A DNA stretch of 64,000 nt, from assembly GCA_012934845.2 (NCBI GenBank), contig WNNJ02003008.1:1-64000 (forward strand), given 5' to 3'. Shown in pieces: positions 35,842 through 46,192 of the stretch. This stretch comes from Pomphorhynchus laevis. Lineage: Eukaryota > Acanthocephala > Palaeacanthocephala > Echinorhynchida > Pomphorhynchidae. The notes below the pieces were generated by a model, which saw only the letters and a program-made list of their open reading frames with translations, made no database searches and was not told the origin of the DNA. Positions within the stretch are counted from its first letter, which is position 1, and the number at the start of each line of letters is the position of its first letter. A program made the translations under genes and the position numbers.

Positions 35842-36903
35842 ATGCTTCCACCCATACCAAAACAAAAGAATCTTATAATTATTAAGCCTAAACTTCCGTT
35901 ACAACGACATAATCTATTCGAAAAATTTCTAAAGAATTTTTGTGCAAATTATCCCTCGAGGATAATATTCAATAACGTGAAGTTTCTTCATTCCGAAATC
36001 AAAATCTCCTTTGCAACGGCGGACATGGCAAAGGAGTATACTGGGTTTTTCAGATTGTATTTGTCCAATTTTGGTGAACTTACTGCGAAACCTATCCTAT
36101 CTACCTTGAAAGTAACGAACCTCCCCTGTTGGGTAGACGATAAAGACCTCGAAAATCTCTGCGCATCTTTTAAGGTCAGTAACTTTAGACTATTGAAAGG
36201 AAAGGACGGGGTACCTATCCCCGTCGGATTTTGCTCCGCCCCTATAGATAGGGCAGAAACACTTGACAAGTCAAATTACAACCCGTTTATGGGTCTCAAT
36301 CTCAGGTTTCAGTTAATTGAAAGTGATGAATTCACTTTCCCCCACTGCAGTCGGTGTCACAAATGGGGGCATTGGTCCTCCAGCTGCAGTGGGACACCTA
36401 CCTGTGGGGTATGCGGTTCCGCTAATTGCCCCGCCTTACTGTCCGACGTACGTTGTGTAGCCGCCCCGTCCTGTTCTAACTGCGGGGGGTGCCATCCTGC
36501 CTGGGGCAGGAAATGTGGAATTTTCAAAGATTATAGGAATCGTTTTCAGAAGCCATCTAAGACTCCTGCCTCCTTTTCACAAGCATCCTCTCATCGGATG
36601 GATGATGCGGACATTATAAAACTCATCGACGTGAAAAATGAAGTTTCTTATAGAAAGCTACAGAATCTAATCCTGATGGCCCTGGGTTCGGTATGGCTCA
36701 ATCCCTCCGTACCGGCTTCTAAAGTATTACCGGAATCAAAGAAGAGGGGGGCTTCGGCCCATACTGTCCCCCCACTCAAGATCGGTAAAATGCTGAGTGG
36801 CAAACAGCATAGGGGAAATGAAGATGCTGCCCAGGGGCAAGTACCGACCCCGGATGGGGCTAGTGGCAAGAAGGGTAACCTTCCTGCACCTAGCTCTGTC
36901 TAG
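35842..36903 (+). CDS. LINE-A ORF1, gag-like nucleic-acid-binding protein
   Basis: An intact 353-aa frame. The N-terminal half has a PRE_C2HC/RRM-like character (RIIFNNVKFLHSEIKISF, KVTNLPCWVDDKDLENL). Then come three cysteine-histidine knuckles at about residues 168-222: CSRCHKWGHWSSSC, a CGVCGSANC cluster, and CSNCGGCHPAWGRKC. The C-terminal part is Lys/Pro/Ser-rich. In I and Jockey-type LINEs this protein coats the element RNA and helps it reach the nucleus. Upstream homology in the minus copy suggests the true N-terminus lies about 45 codons further 5', where this copy is frameshifted. It ends just before ORF2 (about 30 bp). Confidence 0.85.
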   Translation: MLPPIPKQKNLIIIKPKLPLQRHNLFEKFLKNFCANYPSRIIFNNVKFLHSEIKISFATADMAKEYTGFFRLYLSNFGELTAKPILSTLKVTNLPCWVDDKDLENLCASFKVSNFRLLKGKDGVPIPVGFCSAPIDRAETLDKSNYNPFMGLNLRFQLIESDEFTFPHCSRCHKWGHWSSSCSGTPTCGVCGSANCPALLSDVRCVAAPSCSNCGGCHPAWGRKCGIFKDYRNRFQKPSKTPASFSQASSHRMDDADIIKLIDVKNEVSYRKLQNLILMALGSVWLNPSVPASKVLPESKKRGASAHTVPPLKIGKMLSGKQHRGNEDAAQGQVPTPDGASGKKGNLPAPSSV

Positions 36904-36933
36904 GTAGGCAATCCCCCTTCCAACTAATCCATC

Positions 36934-39103
36934 ACAATGCAGAGTACTCGGAGCCTTTTTCACTGAATGTTCTTCAGTGGAATTCGGGAGGTGCCTCTGC
37001 CCTTAGACTTTTATCCGGTAGAGATGCAGATGTTATAGTCCTTCAGGAGACGCGGTCTATCCGACTTCCCCTGGACATTACTCGATTTATCCCAAAGCAT
37101 ATCTGTTCCCACTATACTCCGTACATAACCCCGCCTCACTCCTCTTCATCTCAAGGTCTTTTAACCCTAGTTAAATGCTCCTTAAGGTCTTCCCTCCTAC
37201 TAAACTATTCTTGTCCAGCCCTGTCTTGTTTAGTTATTTCACTCTGTAAGAACGGTAAACGCCTCAGTCTAGCCAATGTCTACATCCGGCCAGGGGAGAT
37301 TCACAAGAACCGCGACCTCCTGGATGGTATTATTGATAGCGGCTATGACATGATACTTGGAGACTTCAACGACAGAACTGGTCGTTGGATCAACGCATCA
37401 CTTCGCAGAGCTAGGAACGGTTATCTTATTCACAAACCACCGTCCCCCACCTTTCATTGCACATCAACAAATTCAATCCTCGACATTTTACTGCTTCACT
37501 CAAGGTGGTTGCTTAAACCTCTCTGTACGGAGCAGTCGCGCCAACAATTGACCACCTCTCATGACCTAATTCGTTGGAGAATTGAGGAAGATACATTGCT
37601 TCGAAGGAGGTTTCACTTTGATCCGATCAGAGTAGCCTTCTTCCAGGCGGCTATCCGACTCTTTCCCCGAATAGGAAATCAGAGTCTGACCGAATTTAAT
37701 GCCTACCTCTTTTCGCAAGCTACCGCGATTCTATCGACTACCTATAAAGGTCGTATATACAATCCCACTCCGACGAAACTCAAGGTCCTAGCAAAATTAC
37801 TGAACCTCCCTAATCTCTCTGCTTCCGCCAAACAGGCCCTCTCGAATGAATACTGGAGCACTAGATACAGGTTCCAGCTGAGTAGGGATAGGACGAGTAT
37901 TGCTCGCCTTAATCCTTCTCAGTCTTCCTTTTGGAAGATTTTCAAGAAGGAGAAGTTTGTTTGCTGGAAGGATAGAGCATTGGGTTGGATAGGGAATGTA
38001 GGCCTTGAAAAAGTTTTGGAGGAGTCACTAACCCTACACAACTATGGAGCCACTCAATCACCTCAACCAATCCCGCCTTGGTGTAACTTCAGGAGTAGGG
38101 ATATATCTGTTACGGATATTCTTAACTCCTGGGGTCCACTCCCGGGCACCTCCAAATCCGTCCTTCCACTTTCTTCTCGGGTCTGTCAGCTTTTGACAGC
38201 TGATCAGAGAAGAGAGGTGGCCGTCACAATGCTTTTAGCCTCCCCATCCGATGTAGCAGGCATCAATATTAGTAAGCGTGTTTTATTCCTAAGAAAAAAT
38301 CCTGCTCATGTCCTAAAGACCTGCGTCCCATTTCGATTCAAAATTCCCTCGTGTCTATTTACGAAAAAGCGCTTGCGCGTAAAATCCGCGACTATTTAAG
38401 TAGGCGTAATTTGATCCCTCCAGGTTTTCATGGGTTCGTCAAAGGTCGCTCGGTCCATTCAGCAGTAGGTGAGGTGGAACAGTTATGTCGGGAGAATAGC
38501 CGTCGCCTAGTTGTGGCTGGCTATTTTCCTTGACTTTTCTGCTGCATTTGACCGCATCTCCATTCCTTTTGTGATCTCTTCTCTCAGGTCCCTCGGGTTG
38601 CCTGCGAGAATTGTGAACAGGGTGGAGATCCTGCTGTACACCAAGCGGTTTTATTATGAAGACGACCCTGATGCGCGTCAGTACTACCCTTTTTCGGGTG
38701 TGTCTCAAGGTTCACCTCTCTCTCCTATCTTATATCTTGCTGCCTCCATTAATCTATTTAAAATATTTAAACGCGAACAACGTCTTGTGGTGTATGCTGA
38801 TGACACCACAGCCCTGTTCTCTGGACACAGGTGCAAAGTCGTAGTTTCTGACATCAGCCGCTTCTTTTTAAGATTAAAAGACCTTTTACCCATATCCAAT
38901 CTTATTTTAAACTCCGCCAAATCGCAGGCGGTTGTCTTTCATGGCACCACTGCAACAAAGAAAAAACTTAAGAGATTAGCACTCTCTGCACTCTCTTCCA
39001 TATTTGCCTCTGAACCACTCGCCACCTTCACAAGTCGAGTAAAATACCTGGGGTTCACCGTTACGGTGTGAACTGGTCGGCGAAAGCTGACCTGGATAGA
39101 CTT
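36934..39103 (+). pseudogene. LINE-A ORF2, endonuclease plus RT, frameshifted
   Basis: The endonuclease and linker frame is open from about 36940 to 38399 (VLQET, GDFNDRTGRW, TSHDLIRW), but the first in-frame ATG is internal because the start region is shifted by one base. One base is missing in a T run near 38285, another shift lies near 38520 just before DFSAAFDR, and two extra bases lie near 39066. RT motifs are clear: FVKGRSVHSAVGEV, DFSAAFDRISIP, QGSPLSPILYL, VYADDTTALF. The box before it reads GVS where other copies have GVP. The C-terminal about 120 residues are deleted. Not functional. Confidence 0.85.
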
Positions 39104-39758
39104 TGTTGTGTCTGATCTTGTTTATTGCATGTTTCTTTTTCTTTTTTTGTGTGTGTAGTTAAGAAAGTCTTTATTTATTTATTTATAAAATCAATCATGT
39201 TGTAGTTTATATGCAAAATATAAAATATGCATACGTATGCATATTTAATAAATATAATATACGCTATATTATATAATTTAATTTGATATATTTATTAATA
39301 TACGTATGCATATTAAATAATTAATATGTATACGTCATTAAATAAATTAAATGAAATCATTATTAGCCAATAATTGGTAATGAAGTCACTACAAAATAGT
39401 TATTAAACTCTATTGATATATTTCACATCTAGGTAGCTAAAAATAAACCAGAGAGTTAATTTTAATTTTGATCGTAAAATTAGATCAAAATTAAGTTGTA
39501 AGATTAAGAAAGAACCAGCAAAAGCTTAATTCTTTGGAAAGTTTTTTCAAATACAAGTTATATCTTCCTTTGGATAAATAACTTTTAATTTAAATATTAA
39601 AATCGTCTCGCTGTTAGGCATTGATCTATATGCTAGTTAAAGTTGGATACAGTTTATAATAATATTTTGAAAAATGCTCTAATATAAATGTTAAAATTTT
39701 TGATGTTAAATTGAAAATGTAGATTTACCAGAAAAATAGTGGATAATCCTTCGTAAAT

Positions 39759-40208
39759 GCGCAAGCACGACTGAATGACGACATTCAGAGTTTGAGGTCT
39801 ATTCTGGCACATGTACTTGGCTCCTGTGACATCGAGACAGTCCAAAAAGTTAAACTTATCGCTCTTTTCCGTCTAGGTAAGCGTAATGCTTTAAATAATA
39901 AACCCCGACTACTCAAAGCTGTCTTCCATAACCAACTTCATGCTACCTTAATGTTGAGAAACTCGTTCCGTCTCAAAGGGTCTAATATTCGACTGCTGAA
40001 AGATCTTGATGTATCAGAACGAAAAAAATTATCGAAGGTTAAAAAAGAACTATCATCTCGTGTTGCTAAAGGAGAAACAAATCTCTATGTGAAAAATTTT
40101 CAGATTGTGAAGCGACGCACTTGGCTGAGTTGGAGCCCACTAGTCATGTCGCCTCGCGTGCATTCTGTAATCGAAACGGGCTCGTCTACTCTGCCTATCA
40201 GAGTCTAA
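39759..40208 (+). CDS. CR1-like LINE ORF1, C-terminal part
   Basis: The frame is open from the insertion boundary (ARLNDDIQSLRSILAHV), so the 5' end was lost on integration, not by later mutation. It has a coiled-coil-like start, then FRLGKRN, NKPRLLKAVF, FRLKGSNIRLLKDL and ERKKLSKVKKELSSR. This resembles the conserved domain near the end of CR1/L2 ORF1, with RPRPLKV, a LRG motif and ERE..L..EL..R. The protein binds element RNA. It overlaps the ORF2 frame by about 90 bases in another register. Confidence 0.75.
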   Translation, partial: AQARLNDDIQSLRSILAHVLGSCDIETVQKVKLIALFRLGKRNALNNKPRLLKAVFHNQLHATLMLRNSFRLKGSNIRLLKDLDVSERKKLSKVKKELSSRVAKGETNLYVKNFQIVKRRTWLSWSPLVMSPRVHSVIETGSSTLPIRV

Positions 40209-40267
40209 ATGGTTTAGCGTCCGGGTTATTTGGATGTGTAAGGGGTGATAGGAATACTCCCAGAAGT

Positions 40268-43087
40268 ATGTTGGGGCATTGTGAAATACTCCATGGTAAT
40301 GTTCGCAGTCTTATATCGAAGATAGATGAACTGAGATATAGAGTTCAGTTAATTCGTCCTAAATTACTCGCTATCACAGAATCATGGCTATATAGTGATA
40401 TTATTGATAATGAAGTCTCCATCCCTGGTTATCGGGTTTTCCGCAGTGATCGTAAAAGTGGAAGAGGTGGAGGTGTTATTCTTTATGTGAGCAACGATGT
40501 GAAAGTAACTATTCTTAGCACTTCTTCTTCTAATAAAGTCGAAAGTTTGTGGTGTCGGGTAAAATTCATGCATACCGCTCCGCTTGTTCTGGGGGTAGTA
40601 TATCGTTCACCCTTGGCCGCCACAGATAAACTGATTGGGGAAGTAGAACTTTATTCTAAAGGTACCTCCAATGTTTTAATACTTGGTGACTTGAATATGC
40701 CTTCGGTTGATTGGAATTCGTATACGGCTTTTCCTACTTGTGACCATGCTTCCTATGACCTTCTGGAGTGTATCATCTATTGTGGTTTAACTCAGCATGT
40801 TCAAAATTACACTCGTTTTGCTAGTGACAGTAGATCTCTATTAGATGTATGTTTATCTTCGAACAGTGAGATTATTAACGCTATCCGTTATGATGCCCCG
40901 ATCGGTATGTCTGATCATTGCGTATTGATCATTAGGTTAAGGTTTCAAGAAGATACTCGAGGTCCGCGTGAAAATCAAGTGGTTAATGCTTTCAAAACCA
41001 ACACAGGTGCAATTAAGTCAATACTTTCAACAGTTACCTGGCCAGATCCCGCTGTTGTTGGAGTACACGGCGCGTGGAATTACTTTCAGAGAACCTTAGA
41101 GTCGCTGCTTATTTTATTCTCTCCACTTAGAAGCAGGACACGTCGAAAAGATTCTCCCTGGTTCGATTCTGAGTTACGTTCAGCATTGAGGACTCGTAAT
41201 TTGATCTTCAATCGCTACAAAGTTGGGGAGTGTAGTTATGATGTTTTTAAACAGGCAAGAAATTTATTCAATTCATTGAAGAGAAAGAAGCGGTGTGCAT
41301 TTGAGAATGCATTAGCTAACAAGTGTAAATACGATTTAAAGGTCCTTTTTCAGTACCTATCAAGCAGGGGAGCTGTTGATTCTTCGATTTGTCACTACTT
41401 CTATGACATTTCTGCGAATGACCTAGCTGAAGAGTTTGCGGCACACTATTGCACTTCAGTAGAGCCCGCAAATGAACATCAAACTTTTTGTATGGAAGCT
41501 AGTGTGCTGAACACTTACTCTGACACGTGTCTTGAGTTGGACCTTGACAATTTGATAACGCCAGCTAAAGTCTATTCCGAATTACGCCGTCTAAAAGCAA
41601 ATAATTCAAGAGGTTGTGACTTACTACCTTCTGTTTATCTGCGCAGATTAGCAGGCTCAATTTGCGTTCCTCTCTGTGCAATTTTTCGCCAGTCAATCTT
41701 GGAAAGATCTCTTCCTAATGTGTGGAAGCAGTCAATTGTTCTTCCCTACTTCAAGAAGGGAGATCGCTCTTCCGTCGAGAATTATAGGCCGGTGAGCATT
41801 ACCTGCATTTGCTGTAGAGTGTTGGAGAGGTTTGTGCATCGCTACATGGTTGAGTTTTTTCGTGTAGGAAAAATTTTAGTCCCTAATCAGCACGGATTTC
41901 GGGAGGGTTATTCAACTGTTTCAAATTTGCTTGATGCTCATCTTGATTGGACAGCGAATAAGACACATTATATCGATACAGACATTATATTCTTCGACTT
42001 TTCTAAAGCTTTTGATAGAGTAGATCATGGTCTACTTCTTCAGAAACTTGTCAATACTGGACTCCCAAACATAATAGTTGATTGGATTAGAGAATTTCTT
42101 CGTGATCGTTGCTTTCGAGTACTTGTCGATTGGTCATTGTCTGTGTCTAGAGAATGTCATATTGGAGTACCTCAAGGTTCAGTTTTGGGTCCGCTTTTAT
42201 TCAGCATTTATGTTAACGATTTGCCTGGGTGCATTCGCTCTCGATCATGTTTGTATGCAGATGACTTAAAAATATGGCGGCCCATTCATTCATGTGAGGA
42301 TGTTGATAATTTGCAAACTGACATAGATAATTTGGAGTTGTGGGCGGCGTTAAACAAGCTTGTGATAAATGTTTCGAAATGCAAACACATGCGTATTATT
42401 GGTAATGCTCGCAAGCAACTAACATCAGCTTGTTACACATATAAGGACTGTATTGTGGAAAGTGTCGATAGTTACAAAGATTTAGGAGTATGGGTTACCT
42501 CTAATTTATCAACCAAAAAGCACACTGATCAAGCTTGTGCCAACTCCAATAAAATGATAGGTATGATTCGACGCGCGTTTGTTCGCGTTAATCCGACTGC
42601 TCTTCGGCCTCTGATTTTAGCACATGTATTGAGTAGACTTTTATATGCAGCTCCGGTTGTATACCCACGTACTGTGCATGAACATAAGAAATCAGAGAGG
42701 GTACTTCGCAGGGCAACAAAGCTAGCACCAAAGTTGGCGTCGCTGCCTTATGAAGACAGACTGAGATCATTAGGACTTGAGACCGTCACATGGACCCGTC
42801 GGTACATGGATATGTGCCTTGTTTGGCATTTATTCCAACGTCCTCATCACCCTCTTCGGAGTAGGGTTCAACTACGTTGTTCAAATGTTCTTCGCGGTCA
42901 TTCTTTAACTATTCGAAGAAACAGAGTACAGAAATTGGGCGCGATGCAATTTGATAGAAGAATTGTTGAGCTGTGGAACAACCTTGATGCAGACACCGTT
43001 GGATGCAGTTCACTTAGTGCTTTTAAAAGAAGACTACGAATGGATCAAGCAATGTTTCGTGTTGCATTTCCTTATTTTAAAAACTAA
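40268..43087 (+). CDS. CR1-like LINE ORF2, endonuclease and reverse transcriptase, open
   Basis: About 939 aa with no internal stop. The frame is open further upstream to before 40121, but the first ATG is at 40268, directly before the endonuclease start GHCEILHGNVRSL. Domains in order: APE endonuclease (ITESWL, GGGVILYV, LILGDLNMPSVDW, GMSDHCVLIIRL); a spacer with RTRRKDSPWFDSELR; RT (PYFKKGDRSSVENYRPVSI, NQHGFREGYST, FFDFSKAFDRVDH, GVPQGSVLGPLLF, CLYADDLKIW); a C-terminal region (RRATKLAPKLASLPYEDRL, then IVELWNNL and AFKRRLRMD). It nicks target DNA and copies its RNA there. All catalytic motifs look intact, so the insertion is recent even though the element itself lacks a 5' end. Confidence 0.9.
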   Translation: MLGHCEILHGNVRSLISKIDELRYRVQLIRPKLLAITESWLYSDIIDNEVSIPGYRVFRSDRKSGRGGGVILYVSNDVKVTILSTSSSNKVESLWCRVKFMHTAPLVLGVVYRSPLAATDKLIGEVELYSKGTSNVLILGDLNMPSVDWNSYTAFPTCDHASYDLLECIIYCGLTQHVQNYTRFASDSRSLLDVCLSSNSEIINAIRYDAPIGMSDHCVLIIRLRFQEDTRGPRENQVVNAFKTNTGAIKSILSTVTWPDPAVVGVHGAWNYFQRTLESLLILFSPLRSRTRRKDSPWFDSELRSALRTRNLIFNRYKVGECSYDVFKQARNLFNSLKRKKRCAFENALANKCKYDLKVLFQYLSSRGAVDSSICHYFYDISANDLAEEFAAHYCTSVEPANEHQTFCMEASVLNTYSDTCLELDLDNLITPAKVYSELRRLKANNSRGCDLLPSVYLRRLAGSICVPLCAIFRQSILERSLPNVWKQSIVLPYFKKGDRSSVENYRPVSITCICCRVLERFVHRYMVEFFRVGKILVPNQHGFREGYSTVSNLLDAHLDWTANKTHYIDTDIIFFDFSKAFDRVDHGLLLQKLVNTGLPNIIVDWIREFLRDRCFRVLVDWSLSVSRECHIGVPQGSVLGPLLFSIYVNDLPGCIRSRSCLYADDLKIWRPIHSCEDVDNLQTDIDNLELWAALNKLVINVSKCKHMRIIGNARKQLTSACYTYKDCIVESVDSYKDLGVWVTSNLSTKKHTDQACANSNKMIGMIRRAFVRVNPTALRPLILAHVLSRLLYAAPVVYPRTVHEHKKSERVLRRATKLAPKLASLPYEDRLRSLGLETVTWTRRYMDMCLVWHLFQRPHHPLRSRVQLRCSNVLRGHSLTIRRNRVQKLGAMQFDRRIVELWNNLDADTVGCSSLSAFKRRLRMDQAMFRVAFPYFKN

Positions 43088-43861
43088 TTAATTTATTTAC
43101 GAACTTATTGTGAGCCAGCTATTTGAGCTAATGCTCGTATGTTGTTGAATGTATAATAATAATAATAATAATAATCTCTTTACTAGTGATTTTGTTTGCT
43201 TCTGATTCAAGTAAATAGTTACAATAAACCCTTGTTTGTATGGATAATATAAATTTTTTTACAAATATGTGAAAAATTACCTTTACTCTAATCATTTATT
43301 TCATTTGTGACTGTTTCATTTTTAATTATCAAATATATTGGTACAGTAGTTTGTGAACTTTTTATCGAATTAATTGTCTGAACTGATCACTTTGTAATAA
43401 TTATTAATAAAAAATTAATCCATAGTATAACAAGACAATCAGTATAAGTCAATTTAAATAAAATTTGATAAAATACAAAATACAAATAATATCATCAATA
43501 CAAAAAATAATTTGTAATGTGAAATTTGTGTCATTAGAAATTTAAGATTGCCATTTGTACAAACGACTGGATCCAAAATTCAAATTCAAAAGATGAGTAA
43601 GATAGAAATGCAAATCAATTTTATGTGCAAATCTATCAAATGTATAAGAAACAGTTATAATAATTTGGGCAGTTGTTCACTAATTTGCAACTGCGGAATA
43701 ATAGAATATTCAGCCACACTTAGTTAACAATGGTGTAGCGAATACGCAATGTAAAAATATTTTTTATATTCTTATTTTCTTATATGCAAAAATACTGTAG
43801 AAGTTCTACTTTTGCTTGCAAGCTTATTGATTAAACAGGACAAAACAGGCAGTTTTTATTT

Positions 43862-44602
43862 TTATCTGAGTGACGAAACCAAACCGGAAATGTTTAAAAA
43901 CTTTTCAATTGTCGATTCGGGAGGTCGTTTGCATTTCACCACTAAGTTTTCCCGCAACGGATACTTTGTGACTTCCACTAATTGGCAGATGCTATCAGAA
44001 TTTGTTAGACCATCCTTAGTGTAGTCATAAGATGCTTTTTTAATCTTCGTAAAACGTCTGAATTTCGATGACATATTGATGTGTGGGTGGCTTAGATGTG
44101 ATACGCTTCCGACATTCAAGGCCACCCTTTCAATACCACCGTAGAAATGCACGCATCGTCTATACATGTCACTATTCTCTTCTCCCCAACCCCAAAACAT
44201 AGTACTAAATCCATTAACTTTGATAAACTGTTCTCTTGTTAGTGCAACTATTCCTCCAAAATAACAATTATCGACCTTCGCGTTTTTTCTCTTGGGCATA
44301 TAGTCTAGATATGAAATAGAAGTCACCAAACATTTTGGTTTCATTTTGTTGCAGGTATATAAGTTTTCATAAAAATCGGGTATAAAATCAACATCAGCAA
44401 AAATAAAACAGTTTACGCGTTTGTTAGCATATAGTACTGCCATATTCATAATTATACCCTTGTTAAACTCTTCACCGTCATCTTGAGTTATTGTTAGAAT
44501 CGAATAAGGTGTATTTTGCATCTGTAGGAATGGGTGCATGATGAACAAAAATACATTAAGATGTTCATGACGATTTTTTAACGGAACTTTAGCTATGATA
44601 AT
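43862..44602 (-). pseudogene. Galactosyltransferase-like pseudogene, copy C
   Basis: The C-terminal two-thirds of the gene: starts near NRHEHLNVF (about 44602), frame open from 44548 to 43862. It retains EEFN, DVD, CYFGG and WGWGEENSD. The anchor and first 100 residues are missing. The normal TAA stop reads TCA, so the frame ends three codons later (GLVSSLR). It shares DVD and YANKRVN with copy D but CLVTSISYLD and FYGG with copy A. Confidence 0.88.
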
Positions 44603-45603
44603 GGAGGAGACGTCGTCTCAAAATGAAGACGTTGTCTGCTTTGCTACCTGATATATCTGAGAAGCAGCAAAGGGATCAAAAATTAAATGAATCGACATCA
44701 AATTCTGTTAAACCTTGATAAAGTGTCCAGTATACACTAAATTGTAAAAAAAATACGACACAGCCTCTTAGACAATGAGTACGTCTCAAGTCTCGCTTCA
44801 AAATGACTGCACCGCTATTTTAACACTTCCTGTTTGAGATGCTTATGTACCTACCTTATAGCAAATAGCAATAAAGCGTCCGTAATGTTTCACTTCATAA
44901 CACAGATACATCCCATACATCCTTCACTGCAGGGCTAACCGTATCATTTATCAATGCAGGCACTGATATCTTTACCAGATCATCCATCATTCGTTTGGGC
45001 CTTCTCAATTGTCAATCATTGTACTCAAAGATCGATTCGATGTTCCACGCAATTTACGAATTCAATTTTGATATCCTTCGCGTCAGTGAAACCTGGCGTC
45101 GAAATGATGATGATCATGCTATTCGTCATCTACGTCTACATGGTTAATCTGTCTACCACCTTGCCCGACTTTATCGTTACTCTAGACACGAACCTCTAGT
45201 TCGTCACGATGCCATAATCATTTTTACCAATTCTATCACTGTTACCGCTGTTAGCTCCTTCTGCCTTTCAATCATCATCTTCGAATACTCCGTTGTGCCA
45301 AATCATTTCATTGCTATTTTTCCACTTATCTTTGATTTACCGAACAGGATCCACCATCTTCCGCACCAAATTAATCCTTAACTACTCTCCTCGCCTCGGT
45401 TTCATCTTGCCTATTATCCCTATCTCAGAAAATTTCATCCATTAGATTAGTAATAAATCCCACTAACTCCGGTGTTCTTTGGATCCACTTTTCCAAAAAA
45501 TCGAAGGTGGTTGTATTTCATAACGACCCTGCCACAAAGAAAAAACTTAAAAGACTAAGCTTTCTCCTGTATCTTCCATATTGATTAATCAACCTCTCCA
45601 CAG
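44603..45603 (+). other. Spacer of the inverted repeat with LINE fragments
   Basis: 44603-44950 holds nothing recognised. 44960-45330 reads, with frame changes, as the start of a CR1-type endonuclease (LLNCQSLYSKIDSM, FDILRVSETW, RLHG, ARLYRYSRHEPL), a different family from the young LINE at 39757. 45490-45600 matches LINE-A just before the RT end (VVVF then ATKKKLKRL). The LINE-A piece meets galactosyltransferase copy D directly. Confidence 0.6.
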
Positions 45604-46192
45604 GGGTATACTGATGAATATGGCGGTACTATATGCTAACAAACGCGTAAACTGTTTTATTTTTGCTGATGTTGATTTTATACCCGATTTTTATGAAAAC
45701 TTATATATATGTAACAAAATAAAACCAAAATCTTTGATAAGTGCTGTATCATATCTAGACTGAATGCCAAAGAGAAAAAACGCGAAGGTCGATAATTGTT
45801 ATTTTGGAGGAATAGTTGCACTAACAAGAGAACAGTTTATCAAAGTTAATGGATTTAGTACTATGTTTTGGGGTTGGGGAGAAGAGAATAGTGACATGTA
45901 TAGACGATGCGTGCATTTCTACGGTCGCATTGAAAGGGTGGCCTTGAATGTCGGAAGCGTATCACATCTAAGCCACCCACACATCAATATGTCATCGAAA
46001 TTCAGACGTTTTACGAAGATTAAAAAAGCATCTTATGACTACACTAAGGATGGTCTAACAAATTCTGATAGCATCTGCCAATTAGTGGAAGTCACAAAGT
46101 ATCCGTTGCGGGAAAACTTAGTGGTGAAATGCAAACGACCTCCCGAATCGACAATTGAAAAGTTTTTAAACATTTCCGGTTTAGTTTCGTAA
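45604..46192 (+). pseudogene. Galactosyltransferase-like pseudogene, copy D
   Basis: Starts at LMNMAVLYANKRVNC and runs to the normal stop after GLVS. TGA replaces a Tyr codon at 45762 (YLD then stop; copy A has YLDYMPKR), splitting it into 45581-45763 and 45764-46192. DVD, CYFGG and WGWGEENSD are present. Head to head with copy C across the spacer. It has FYGRIERV where A and C have FYGGIERV. Confidence 0.88.

Larger units (their letters stand above)
35648..39186 (+). mobile_element. LINE-A copy 2, nearly full-length, with 9-bp target duplication
   Basis: AAAATCAAT occurs at 35639-35647 and 39187-39195, directly outside the element, and once in the uninterrupted counterpart near 29295. These are target-site duplications. 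The element has a 5' UTR, ORF1 (35842-36903), ORF2 (about 36934 to 39103) and a 3' tail of TTTATTTATTTAT. At 39103 ORF2 is joined to the 3' UTR by a deletion of the RT C-terminal region present in the other copies. It interrupts the left arm of the inverted repeat, so it is younger than that structure. Confidence 0.88.
39757..43174 (+). mobile_element. Young CR1-like LINE, 5'-truncated, with (TAA)n tail
   Basis: The empty site (CCTTCGTAATCTCTTTAC, as at 30000 and 14018) is split here between TAA and TCTC, so the limits are known to the base. No target duplication longer than the ambiguous TAA is seen. The element begins inside ORF1, has an open ORF2, a short 3' UTR and about seven TAA units at the end. 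The 3418-bp insertion is inside the left arm and absent from the right arm and modules A and B. Family: CR1/L2 range, by APE endonuclease, IYVNDLP and the C-terminal layout. Confidence 0.9.
35607..44602. repeat. Left arm of the large inverted repeat (interrupted)
   Basis: Collinear pieces 35607-35647, 39187-39756 and 43175-44602 (about 2.04 kb together) match 47640 back to 45604 in inverted orientation. The interruptions are LINE-A copy 2 and the CR1-like LINE. The pieces also match module B (29260-31300). The arm ends inside galactosyltransferase copy C. Confidence 0.85.

Noticed and set aside
43155-43174. TAA microsatellite as an independent repeat
   Set aside because: It is the 3' tail of the inserted LINE: the uninterrupted site lacks it.
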